A stretch of 64,000 bases of DNA, from contig NZ_JH594596.1 in NCBI RefSeq assembly GCF_000243215.1, positions 1,958,892 to 2,022,891 on the forward strand, in the 5' to 3' direction. Shown here one piece after another: positions 36,946-45,543 of this stretch. The DNA comes from Odoribacter laneus YIT 12061. GTDB lineage: Bacteria > Bacteroidota > Bacteroidia > Bacteroidales > Marinifilaceae. The notes below the pieces were generated by a model. The model did no database searches and was not told where the DNA came from. It saw only the letters and a list, made by a program, of their open reading frames with translations. The translations under genes and the position numbers were made by a program. Every line of letters begins with the position of its first letter. Position 1 is the stretch's first letter.

Positions 36946-37710
36946 ATGCTAAGCAAACACGTAACAAAAATAGTCCAAAGTCTTGAAAAAAAGAAATTCA
37001 GAGATAAATATAATCTCTTCAAAATTGAAGGGGAAAAGTTAGTACAAGAACTCCTTTTATCCGATTTAAAAATCAATACCCTCCTTGCCTATCCGGAATG
37101 GATCGCCCGGAATCGGAATTCCTGTACTCTTCCTAAAATCATCGAAGTGGATGCCCGGGAAATGGGACTCATTTCCAATTTCCAATCTCTCCCGGAAGTG
37201 ATAGCTCTGGCCAGCATTCCTGAATATACCTATTCGGAAGAAGAAATCATACACTCACTCTCTCTCGTCCTCAACGGAATACAAGATCCGGGTAATCTGG
37301 GGACGATATTGAGAGTAGCGGACTGGTTCGGAGTCCGGCATATTTTTTGCGATAGAGACTGCGCAAGTGTTTATAATCCCAAATGTGTGCAGGCAAGTAT
37401 GGGAGCTGTATTCCGGGTAAAAACGCATTATACGGAACTCCTACCTTTATTACAAAAATTCAATACACCCGACTTTCCCTGCTATGGAACGTTTCTGAAC
37501 GGTGAAAACATTTACAAAGTCCGTTTGAGCCGCCAAGGATTTATTGTCATGGGAAATGAAGGCAGTGGAATACGGTCCGAGATAGAGCAGCTGATTCAGT
37601 GCAAACTGACAATCCCCAGTTTTGCCCACAACGCCTATTCCACAGAATCCCTGAATGTCGGGGTCGCAACCGGTATTATCTTATCGGAATTTAAACGAAA
37701 TACCGAATGA
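36946..37710 (+). CDS. SpoU/TrmH-type RNA 2'-O-methyltransferase
   Basis: The 254-aa protein has an N-terminal substrate-binding part (LSKHVTKIVQSLEKKKFRDKYNLFKIEGEKLV) and the SpoU catalytic domain with motif 1 LNGIQDPGNLGTILRVADWFG, motif 2 FIVMGNEGSGI and motif 3 IPSFAHNAYSTESLNVGVATG. The family methylates ribose of rRNA or tRNA with SAM and forms knotted dimers. The exact RNA target cannot be read from the sequence. The gene is divergent from tamL-like 34520-36838. Confidence 0.88.
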   Translation: MLSKHVTKIVQSLEKKKFRDKYNLFKIEGEKLVQELLLSDLKINTLLAYPEWIARNRNSCTLPKIIEVDAREMGLISNFQSLPEVIALASIPEYTYSEEEIIHSLSLVLNGIQDPGNLGTILRVADWFGVRHIFCDRDCASVYNPKCVQASMGAVFRVKTHYTELLPLLQKFNTPDFPCYGTFLNGENIYKVRLSRQGFIVMGNEGSGIRSEIEQLIQCKLTIPSFAHNAYSTESLNVGVATGIILSEFKRNTE

Positions 37711-37834
37711 GTACCTTGCAGGAATATGGCACATTTATTGATAGGTAAAATTTTATAACAAAACCAAAATAAGGATTAATTCTCATCAATTGATTGTAAA
37801 ATTAAATACAAGAAATTAAACTAAAAACGAGTAT

Positions 37835-38419
37835 ATGAAAAAATGGATTATTTTATTCGCCCTTTGTTTTTGCGGTTTTACACTGATGGCCCAGTCTCCT
37901 TTTAATATCGGTATTCATGGCGGTGTATCCAATAACAAAATCAAAGTCAAAGATGCTGCCTTAGGCTTAAAAAACGGGACCAATACCGGTTATATGTTAG
38001 GTGTTTTTGCCCGCATCAATTTAGGACCCCTCTATGTAGAACCGGCTTTGAATTTCTCGCATAAGAAAGGGGAAGTAAAAGATGAAGTGAACAAAAGCGC
38101 CCTGAAATATAATTCTTTCGATATTCCGGTCATGCTGGGATTACATGTGATAGATGTTCCAGCCCTAAAATTAAGGGCTTATTTAGGACCGGTCGCCTCT
38201 TTTACCGGAAAACTGAAATGGGACAACGAGGATTTCGGCGACAGGTTGGACAACCGGAAAGTAATGTGGAATGGGAAAATCGGAGTCGGAGTAGATGTTT
38301 GGAAATTAACTTTCGATATTGATTTCGAAAAGGGATTCAAAAACTTTCAAAACAAAGATTATATAAAAGTCAAATCACCCCGATCTTTCAATTTCACCCT
38401 GGGGCTTAAGATCATTTAA
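37835..38419 (+). CDS. Outer-membrane beta-barrel protein (porin family, OMP_b-brl_2-like)
   Basis: The 194-aa protein has the signal MKKWIILFALCFCGFTLMAQ, then alternating strands: FNIGIHGGVSNNKIKVKD, GYMLGVFARINLGPLYVEPALNFSHKKGE, FDIPVMLGLHVID and a final FNFTLGLKII. This is the small 8-strand barrel type very common in Bacteroidales. No specific function can be assigned. A strong terminator follows. Confidence 0.8.
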   Translation: MKKWIILFALCFCGFTLMAQSPFNIGIHGGVSNNKIKVKDAALGLKNGTNTGYMLGVFARINLGPLYVEPALNFSHKKGEVKDEVNKSALKYNSFDIPVMLGLHVIDVPALKLRAYLGPVASFTGKLKWDNEDFGDRLDNRKVMWNGKIGVGVDVWKLTFDIDFEKGFKNFQNKDYIKVKSPRSFNFTLGLKII

Positions 38420-38454
38420 AATGTAAGAATATATAAGCACTCAAAAACTGAAGG

Positions 38455-38499
38455 AATGAGGTGTGTAACGAAACAGTTAGTTGGGTTACACACCTCATT
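38455..38499. terminator. Bidirectional terminator
   Basis: A perfect 15-bp inverted repeat (aatgaggtgtgtaac / gttacacacctcatt) with a 15-nt loop lies between the convergent OMP and GH89 genes. Confidence 0.75.
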
Positions 38500-38634
38500 T
38501 ATCTGCAACGAAGTTCTGCTCTTCCGGCCTAAAGAACCCCTATTCAGCAAGGCGCTTACCCCGAAGAGGGATTTATTTCGGAAATATCCCTGACTATTTA
38601 AACGCTTGCCCCCTTGAATGTTTAATTTTCGCTA

Positions 38635-40782
38635 TCATTGTCCGAAAACTTCCCGGAACACAAGGGGAGCAACGTCAATAATATTCCCCTCCGGAGCCGA
38701 TGCATAGACCTTATTTTTAAGAGTCCAGGGTTCTTCGAACGCATACCAATCGATATCCTCTGTTTCCTCTCCGGCTAAACGCTTCTCCAGTAAATCGAAA
38801 TAAGCCTTCCAACGCGGATAGTAAAAATCCTTCAAAAGGCCGGCCCATTCCCGGTGGGAGTAATCTCTCAAACCACCCTTATCGGCAGCCTGACGGTTTC
38901 CCCAAGTCGTAATCTGTACTCGGGCATTCCATTCATAAAGTCTTTTTTCCTCCTCAGTCTCCCCCTTTGCTTTTGCCCTCTCTAACCAGGTTCCCAACCG
39001 AAATTCCGGCCGGGTAGCCAAAAGAGTGTCCTGCCAAAGAATCAATTGTAAAAATTCCCGGCTCAAATTCCGGAAAGCAGTTTCATCCTTGAGCCGATAT
39101 GCTTCAGTAATCTTTTTTTGTAAAACATTTCCTTTGTCTGCAAGAGCCTGACGCATAATATCCGTCAAATCGTATTCAAAATTATTGTTTCCTTTATATT
39201 GCTCACTCACTTCCAGAAAAAGTGCTGCTACCTTTTTCGATTCTTCAGGAGCATAATATAACTCCGAAGTTCCCCAGGAAGAAGCTCCGGAAATCTCTTC
39301 TGCCGGCCGGGCACAGAAAACCGACTCGGTAGTCCCCTCCTGCACGACAGGACAATTATACGCAGCTTTCCCTAAAATCTGCCAGGCCTGCTGTAAACGG
39401 GGATCATCCTTCCCATAACGGGCCTTTACATAACCCTTCAGCCATTCCTCTTTTGTAAAAGGAATTTTCCGCCATGGCAATTCCAAGAGCAGTTCGTACA
39501 TCACCGGATTATTTTCAATCCCTTCCATCGTCTTTCCCACCCCCCTTAAAGAAGCTCCATTCGGATGCTGAACAGCAGCATAAAAACCATTTATGACGCG
39601 ATCCATCCGACCGTACATTCCGACATTTCCGCCGAAATTTAACAACATACAATAAAGCCAATCCTGTCCTTCAAATCCCTTTTCCCTATACCAGACGGAC
39701 TCTTTATCTCCCCACATCGGCCGGTTTTCACTGGACAAATCCAATATCAGGACATTCCCCGGCTGTAAAGCAGTAATCATCTCGTGACGGGGATTGGCCT
39801 GCCAGGCTTGCATGACCCATACCGCCTCCGGATTAGCCGTTTTCATCGCCTGCAATACCGATTGAGCTGCCGCAGCCAGATCGATTCCCTGTACATTTCC
39901 CCCTTCATGAAAAGGATCCATTCCATAAAATTTTGCTTTCCCGAACCGCTTTTCCATCTCCATATAATACAAACCCGCTATTCGCTTGAAAGCAGGGTTT
40001 TCGGGATACAAAAAAGCAGGACGCTGATAACCGCACCACAAGCCCGGATCTTTCACTTCTATCCCTAACTTTTCAGAAGCATTATGAGGCAACATACCGG
40101 CATATCCGGGAAATACCGGCTCAATTCCATACTCCCTCATCCGATTCAGAATACGATGTTGCAATTGCATTTGTCGCTCATACCAACTTTCCGGATTGGG
40201 CCCACCCCAACCTTCCAGATTATTCATATGCCACCAAGCCAAAAAACCCGGTCCGGCAATAAATTGCCCGATCTCTTCTGCTGTATAGCCCAACTGCTGT
40301 AATACATTATGCCATACGACTTCCATGCCCGTCAACGCCAAAGCCATATTTATCCCATGCATAGCCATCCAGTCCAATTCCCGCTCCCATCTTTCCCAGT
40401 CCCAAAAAGCCATTGAGTAAGAATAAGTACAATAATTGAAATCATAACGGTATTTTAAACTCGCTTCCCGCCTTTCTTTTTCTTTTACCGGAGGTAAGAC
40501 AGCCGGCAATTTCGCCTGCATGCCATTCCAGCTAAGGTGAATCCCCGCGTAATATTTTAAATACCAGTTAATACCGGTAGCAATACTGACGTAGTTATTC
40601 CCCCTTACAACCACTTTTTCTCCGGCCTGATCCAACTCAAAAAAGTCCGGTTCTCCCTCGCTTAATTCGATCTTAAATTTCTGCGAAGCCCCTGGGTCTA
40701 TCCGTTCCAGTAATTCATAGACCGGAGAAGATTTCGCCGACAAACAGATAAGCATACATAAGCCCAAACAAATCCTTTTCAT
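38635..40782 (-). CDS. Alpha-N-acetylglucosaminidase, GH89 (NAGLU family)
   Basis: The 715-aa protein has a signal peptide (MKRICLGLCMLICLSAKSS), the NAGLU N-domain (GNNYVSIATGINWYLKYY) and the GH89 catalytic barrel: YRYDFNYCTYSYSMAFWDW, MHGINMALALTGMEVVW, FYGMDPFHEGG (Glu293, candidate acid/base) and GVGKTMEGIENNP (Glu420, candidate nucleophile). It releases terminal alpha-GlcNAc, as from heparan sulfate or mucin O-glycans. It is exported to the periplasm or surface. The neighbouring acetyltransferase homologue suggests that de-N-acetylated heparan ends are acetylated first. Length fits bacterial GH89 proteins without extra modules. Confidence 0.92.
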   Translation of the reverse strand: MKRICLGLCMLICLSAKSSPVYELLERIDPGASQKFKIELSEGEPDFFELDQAGEKVVVRGNNYVSIATGINWYLKYYAGIHLSWNGMQAKLPAVLPPVKEKERREASLKYRYDFNYCTYSYSMAFWDWERWERELDWMAMHGINMALALTGMEVVWHNVLQQLGYTAEEIGQFIAGPGFLAWWHMNNLEGWGGPNPESWYERQMQLQHRILNRMREYGIEPVFPGYAGMLPHNASEKLGIEVKDPGLWCGYQRPAFLYPENPAFKRIAGLYYMEMEKRFGKAKFYGMDPFHEGGNVQGIDLAAAAQSVLQAMKTANPEAVWVMQAWQANPRHEMITALQPGNVLILDLSSENRPMWGDKESVWYREKGFEGQDWLYCMLLNFGGNVGMYGRMDRVINGFYAAVQHPNGASLRGVGKTMEGIENNPVMYELLLELPWRKIPFTKEEWLKGYVKARYGKDDPRLQQAWQILGKAAYNCPVVQEGTTESVFCARPAEEISGASSWGTSELYYAPEESKKVAALFLEVSEQYKGNNNFEYDLTDIMRQALADKGNVLQKKITEAYRLKDETAFRNLSREFLQLILWQDTLLATRPEFRLGTWLERAKAKGETEEEKRLYEWNARVQITTWGNRQAADKGGLRDYSHREWAGLLKDFYYPRWKAYFDLLEKRLAGEETEDIDWYAFEEPWTLKNKVYASAPEGNIIDVAPLVFREVFGQ

Positions 40783-40853
40783 TTCCCTAATCTTCTTAGA
40801 TATTTATTTTTCAGTTTTCCTTTTTCCGCAGGATTCTATACCCTTTGTAAATT

Positions 40854-42002
40854 TTAAATCTTTATATAAATATGTCTTTTGTATAAAATATAAGCAAAGC
40901 CCCAATTCAACATTACGTAGAGCAAAGCATACACTAAGGAAGCAAAATAAGCTTCTAACCAAGATGCCAAAACAACAGTATAAATCTTATCTTGAAACGT
41001 ATACGCCAAAACAATAGCAACGATTTCTGACCATACATATATAAACAAGGGATTTACGCCGAAAACCTCAAAAAAACGACAGCCTCTTTTATATCCCTTT
41101 ACATCAATCCAATAAATAAGTAAAGCAAAGAGAAGAGAAGCTGCCCCACAGGAAATCAGTACATAAGTCGGACTCCATATTCTTTTATTTACAGGACAAG
41201 CATAACTCCATAAATAACCGGCAAATAAAAGGATGGTCCCAAAAATAAAAAGCTGACGTATCCGGATCTCGTTTTCTTTTACTTCTCCCAACATTCTCCC
41301 CATACAAACCCCGAATAATACATGTGCGAAACAGGGTAAAGTACTCAACAATCCCTCCGGATCAAATGCCATGCCGGCGCCGGACGATGCCCCACCTCCA
41401 TACAAATGCCTTACGCCCAACACAGCCCGGTCGACAACCGATAGGATATTATGCTCCGAACGGATAAACCCCTCTCCTACCACTAAAATCACAAAATACC
41501 CCACTAAAATCATAACTGCCGTAAACAATTGATAACGTGGTCTTATTCCTAAGCAAAGGATAGCTCCCCCCAAATAAGCAAGCGCTAATCTTTGTAATAC
41601 CCCCAATATCCGAATATCAGCTACCGGAAAAATATTTTGCGTAAATCGCTCCCAAAAAGTAAATTCACCATTCCCCATACTCATAAAAGTCCCAAACCAC
41701 AAAGCAAACCAATTGATCCCTAAACCGATTAAAAAGATAAGAACCGCCCTCCTGAAAATCTTTGCAACCGCTCCCCGAGAGAAAAGAGAATTATATCTTC
41801 GTAAAGAAAAATACATAGAGATACCCATGATAAACATGAAAAAAGGAAACACCAGATCAGTAGGAGTCAAACCGTTCCAGGAAGCATGACACAAAGGAGC
41901 ATACACTGCCGACCAGGACCCCGGATCGTTCACCAAAATCATACCTGCAATCGTAATTCCCCTAAAAACATCTAATGCCAATAAACGATTTTCTGTTTTC
42001 AT
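40854..42002 (-). CDS. Heparan-alpha-glucosaminide N-acetyltransferase-like membrane protein
   Basis: The 382-aa protein has about ten TM helices and the family signature LALDVFRGITIAGMILVN plus CHASWNGLTPTDLVFPFFMF, whose His39 aligns with the active-site histidine of human HGSNAT (HASWNGLT context). HGSNAT passes acetyl from cytosolic acetyl-CoA across the membrane to the free amine of terminal glucosamine in heparan sulfate, which NAGLU then cleaves. Here the homologue lies 71 nt upstream of the GH89 gene on the same strand, so the human lysosomal pair appears as a bacterial unit. The bacterial substrate is inference. Confidence 0.8.
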   Translation of the reverse strand: MKTENRLLALDVFRGITIAGMILVNDPGSWSAVYAPLCHASWNGLTPTDLVFPFFMFIMGISMYFSLRRYNSLFSRGAVAKIFRRAVLIFLIGLGINWFALWFGTFMSMGNGEFTFWERFTQNIFPVADIRILGVLQRLALAYLGGAILCLGIRPRYQLFTAVMILVGYFVILVVGEGFIRSEHNILSVVDRAVLGVRHLYGGGASSGAGMAFDPEGLLSTLPCFAHVLFGVCMGRMLGEVKENEIRIRQLFIFGTILLFAGYLWSYACPVNKRIWSPTYVLISCGAASLLFALLIYWIDVKGYKRGCRFFEVFGVNPLFIYVWSEIVAIVLAYTFQDKIYTVVLASWLEAYFASLVYALLYVMLNWGFAYILYKRHIYIKI

Positions 42003-42439
42003 ATTCCTATTTTCTCAAAGTTAATCTAGCTCATCAGTACTCCCCCGGATAGTCAGACTGATGTTTCTCACGAAAGCTCTCTATTCCAGCCGAAACAGGA
42101 TAAACAGCTCTACTTAAGCATAAATAATCCCGCACCAAATATTACTTAACTTTCCGGACTTTTTAAATTATCAGCACCCCCACTCCTCTTGTCACCTTGA
42201 ACCTTTTACACCTTCAGACTTCCTCATCTTTTAAACTTCTTCATCTATTTAAATCTGCCCTTTTAAGAAAGATTCCCTGTCTGCAAATCACAAAAATGTT
42301 CAATATTATACAAATAAACACAAAAAAGAGAAATTTAACGCAAAATAATAAATTAAAAACACAATCTTCTTTTCTTTTTTGGATATTTCCAGATTTTGAT
42401 TTTCCTTTGCAACATCAATTCAATCCGTAAGAAAGATTG

Positions 42440-42550
42440 TTTGAATTATAAAGAGGAGTTGAGAGACGGGCTCTGTGAAACTCCGACAACCTCAGTGATA
42501 CTGAAAGGTGCCAAAACCCGTCCTGAAAAAATCAGGAATTATAATTTAAA
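42440..42550 (+). promoter_or_regulatory. SAM riboswitch (SAM-I type or close variant)
   Basis: A 12-bp P1 stem closes the element (tttgaattataa at 42440-42451 with ttataatttaaa at 42539-42550, one G-U). Inside are AGAGGAGTTGAGAGACGGG, the CTCCGACAACC block and AAAGGTGCCAAAACCCG, the core signature of SAM-I-like aptamers, and a CCTGA/TCAGG hairpin. It precedes the homocysteine/methionine genes by about 250 nt, so high SAM is expected to reduce their expression. Upstream 42003-42439 holds no gene; TTCCTTTGC at 42402-42410 is a near match to the -7 box. Confidence 0.9.
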
Positions 42551-42560
42551 CCTGTAGAAG

Positions 42561-42662
42561 ATGAGCGCAGACAAGAATTACTTCAGCATTTCAAAGATTT
42601 TCGAAAAATTTAAATTCATTTTTCTTCACGACTTATCCATGTATATGCGCTGCATGCGCTGA
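42561..42662 (+). CDS. Possible 33-residue leader peptide
   Basis: An ATG lies 10 nt after the riboswitch P1 stem. The peptide reads MSADKNYFSISKIFEKFKF, then FIFLHDLSMYMRCMR, with three further Met near its end. It could be a Met-sensitive leader or chance. No ordinary Shine-Dalgarno spacing is visible. Confidence 0.25.
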   Translation: MSADKNYFSISKIFEKFKFIFLHDLSMYMRCMR

Positions 42663-42803
42663 TTTTATTTTCTCCCCGCTACAAAACGGCTCTCCCGGAG
42701 CTATATGAGAAGACCTTTACGAAAAACGGAAGGGAGTTTCTGTTTTCTTACAGGTATTTTCAAGGTAAAATTTATTATTTGAACTTATAATAGCAATATC
42801 ATC

Positions 42804-43955
42804 ATGGCTAAATCGTATACAGAAATCAATGAAAAAATTAAAAATGGCAAAGCCGTGGTATTAACGGCAGAAGAAGTTTCTGAATTATCCAAATCCCTGT
42901 CGCCGAAAGAAATAGCAGCGAAAGTAGATATCGTCACTACCGGTACATTCGGAGCGATGTGTTCTTCCGGAGCTTTTATCAATTTCGGACACGCCAATCC
43001 TCCCATCCGTATGGAAAAAATAGAACTGAACGGCGTAAGGGTCAGCGGAGGTCTGGCAGCTGTCGACACCTATATCGGAGCCACCGATTGTAATCCGGAA
43101 CATCCGGCTTACGGAGGGGCCCATCTGATTCAGGAATTGATCGAAGGCAAAGACATCACCCTGGAAGCCTGGGGTAAGGGTACGGATTGTTACCCTCGCA
43201 AACACATAAAAACGATCATTAATCGGGAAACGATCAACGAAGCTATTTTATATAATCCCCGGAATGCCTATCAGAATTACAATGTCGCCACCAATACGAC
43301 CGATCAAATTAAATACACCTATATGGGCACCCTGCTTCCCCGCATGAGGAATGCTTCTTACAGCACGGCCGGAGAGCTTTCACCTCTGCTCAACGACCCG
43401 GAATGCCGTACAATCGGATTGGGTACCCGTATTTTCCTGTGTGGAACGGAAGGCTATGTCACCTGGAACGGCACTCAGTTTCATTCTACTAAGGAAACAA
43501 ACTCCTATGGAATCCCGACAAGCAATGCCCGTACGATTGCTGTGATCGGGGACCTGAAAAATATGAGCCCGGATTTTTTACGGGCTGCTTACTATGAAAA
43601 ATACGGTGTAAGTATGTTCGTAGGCATCGGCATTCCTATTCCTGTCCTGGACGAGGATATGGCACGGCGGGTATCCATCCGGAACGAACAAATCGAAACG
43701 ACAGTCGTCGACTACGGAAAGGAAAATCAAATTTTAGGTAAAACCAATTACGCAGCTCTGCACAGTGGGGAAATCGAAATCAACGGACATAAAATCAGGA
43801 CAGCCCCGGTCGCCAGCTTGGCAAAAGCCCGTGAAATAGCCGGCATCTTAAAAAACTGGATACAACAGGGCCAATTCCTGCTTACAGAGCCCATCCGGCC
43901 GATGCCTACCGGCACAAGCCTGAAAACACTGCAAGAAATCAAAAAAGAGGAATAA
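42804..43955 (+). CDS. Homocysteine biosynthesis protein (DUF39)
   Basis: The 383-aa protein belongs to the DUF39/HcyBio family: IVTTGTFGAMCSSGAFINFG with Cys53, GATDCNPEHPAYGGAHLIQEL, GKGTDCYPRKHIKTIINRETIN with Cys129, and NARTIAVIGDLKNMSPDFLRAAYYEKYG. It lacks the CBS pair found in Methanosarcina MA1821. In methanogens this family, with a NIL-ferredoxin partner, makes homocysteine from aspartate semialdehyde and sulfide. The gene is first behind the SAM riboswitch, and the ferredoxin and UPF0280 genes follow, so the same reaction is very likely here. Confidence 0.88.
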   Translation: MAKSYTEINEKIKNGKAVVLTAEEVSELSKSLSPKEIAAKVDIVTTGTFGAMCSSGAFINFGHANPPIRMEKIELNGVRVSGGLAAVDTYIGATDCNPEHPAYGGAHLIQELIEGKDITLEAWGKGTDCYPRKHIKTIINRETINEAILYNPRNAYQNYNVATNTTDQIKYTYMGTLLPRMRNASYSTAGELSPLLNDPECRTIGLGTRIFLCGTEGYVTWNGTQFHSTKETNSYGIPTSNARTIAVIGDLKNMSPDFLRAAYYEKYGVSMFVGIGIPIPVLDEDMARRVSIRNEQIETTVVDYGKENQILGKTNYAALHSGEIEINGHKIRTAPVASLAKAREIAGILKNWIQQGQFLLTEPIRPMPTGTSLKTLQEIKKEE

Positions 43956-44013
43956 GCCGCTGAAATTTAAAGCAGAGAGTAGAATTAACCGTTAAATTGT
44001 AATTGTTTAAACC

Positions 44014-44430
44014 ATGATAAAAAAATTAGTATTATCTTTTCCGGTCGATGCCACCGACAGATCATTGACGTATGATCTGGTCAAATTATACGATATCCGC
44101 ATCAATATTTTAAAAGCCGAAATAGAAGCCGGAAAATCCGGAAAGCTTTTGGTAGAACTAGAGGCTGACGAAACACAATTGGAAAAGGGAATAGCTTATC
44201 TCGGGGGAAACGGAGTCAGCGTAAGCCCGCTCTCCAGTAAAATATCCTACGACGAAGCCCGTTGTATCCAATGCGGAAATTGTGCTTCCGCCTGTTTTTC
44301 GCACGCTCTGACGATAGGGGCTCCGGATTGGTTGCTAAAATTCAACCCGGAAAAATGTATCGTATGTAAACTTTGCTTGAAATCCTGTCCGCTGAAATTA
44401 TTTCGGATAGAATTTGCCGAAGGTATTTAA
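44014..44430 (+). CDS. NIL-domain 4Fe-4S ferredoxin
   Basis: The 138-aa protein has an N-terminal NIL domain (LVLSFPVDATDRSLTYDLVKLYDI...) and two ferredoxin motifs, CIQCGNCASACFSHAL and CIVCKLCLKSCPLKLF. It corresponds to the partner of DUF39 in methanogens (MA1822 type) and probably supplies electrons for sulfide transfer in homocysteine synthesis. It lies 58 nt after the DUF39 gene in the same orientation. Confidence 0.88.
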   Translation: MIKKLVLSFPVDATDRSLTYDLVKLYDIRINILKAEIEAGKSGKLLVELEADETQLEKGIAYLGGNGVSVSPLSSKISYDEARCIQCGNCASACFSHALTIGAPDWLLKFNPEKCIVCKLCLKSCPLKLFRIEFAEGI

Positions 44431-44589
44431 TGCCCAGAGGTAACCCCAAAAGGGAAATATCTGTAAATAGCTTATAGTTAAAAAGGAAAAAGAATCCGGA
44501 AAATAAAAGAGGAAGAGGAAAAATCAAAAACATTTTACTAAAAATTTTATAATTTTAGGAATCCTATTTACCTCAAAAATAAACAAGCT

Positions 44590-45339
44590 ATGGAATATAA
44601 AATCAGGACATACCGCGAACATTTCAGAGAAGGCCGTTGGACCAACTTTATCGTAAAATGTAAGGACTCTGATCTTTGGATAGGAGTGGATAAAGCTTCT
44701 TATCAACCTGAAATGCCCCAATTTTGTAATAACTTACTACAGGAATTACGAAAGGCTATGGAAACTTATCTGCACAAAGATCCCTGTTATTTAACTTCTC
44801 TGGTTCCCTATAAGGCAAAACCGGATGCTCCCGAAATTTTTCAAAAAATGTCGGAGGTTTCCCGGCAAACGCATATCGGTCCGATGAGTGCCGTAGCAGG
44901 AGCCGTAGCCGAACACATGGTGCGATCCCTAAAGGGAGAGTTTGGCATAAAAGAAGCCATTGTGGAAAACGGAGGAGATATCTATGCAGATATCATAGAA
45001 GACATGGACGTTTCGGTCTTTGCAGGCAACTCTCCCCTTTCGGAAAAAGTCGGTTTGCACATTACAGCTTCCCAAGCCCCTTTGGGCATTTGTACTTCTT
45101 CCGGAACGGTGGGACCTTCCCTGAGTTTTGGTAAGGCCGATGCTGTCATGATCATTTGCCAGGACGTATTATTGGCAGACAGTTATGCCACAGCCTTTGC
45201 CAATTTCGTCAGGAAAGCGGAAGATATCAATCCCGTATTGGAAAGAATCGGTAAAATAAAAGAGATCATTGCCGCCTTATTGATCAAAGACGATAAGATG
45301 GGAGTTATCGGTAAATTTGAACTTAAATTTTTTAATTAA
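44590..45339 (+). CDS. UPF0280 family protein (COG2122)
   Basis: The 249-aa protein shows the UPF0280/ApbE-like pattern: GPMSAVAGAVAEHMVRSL, EAIVENGGDIYADI, GLHITASQAPLGICTSSGTVGPSLSFGKADAV and DSYATAFANFV. A COG2122 protein (MA1715) is needed for efficient sulfide use in Methanosarcina acetivorans. Here it is the third gene after the SAM riboswitch, completing the three-protein set in one operon. It is cytoplasmic. The biochemical step is not known. Confidence 0.85.
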   Translation: MEYKIRTYREHFREGRWTNFIVKCKDSDLWIGVDKASYQPEMPQFCNNLLQELRKAMETYLHKDPCYLTSLVPYKAKPDAPEIFQKMSEVSRQTHIGPMSAVAGAVAEHMVRSLKGEFGIKEAIVENGGDIYADIIEDMDVSVFAGNSPLSEKVGLHITASQAPLGICTSSGTVGPSLSFGKADAVMIICQDVLLADSYATAFANFVRKAEDINPVLERIGKIKEIIAALLIKDDKMGVIGKFELKFFN

Positions 45340-45378
45340 ACTGTACGTTGCTCGGAATACAATTTCCCATAGCTTTCC

Positions 45379-45543
45379 ATGCCGGATAAAAAGGATGGGT
45401 ATGCAGGCAGATTCAGTGGATCGCTACAGTATAAATTCGTTTTAGAGTCGGAAGATAGCCAGCATTTGATAACAGAAACATTTTATTTTGAGAAGGCCGG
45501 CCGTCTCCTCCCTGACTTTAGAACATTATATATTTCAAACTAG
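45379..45543 (+). CDS. Possible 54-residue protein ahead of metH
   Basis: An open frame MPDKKDGYAGRFSGSLQYKF...LYISN ends in TAG directly before the metH ATG (TAGATG). It fills most of the 204-nt gap. No homologue was recognised, so it may be chance; the exact join to metH is the only positive sign. Confidence 0.3.
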   Translation: MPDKKDGYAGRFSGSLQYKFVLESEDSQHLITETFYFEKAGRLLPDFRTLYISN

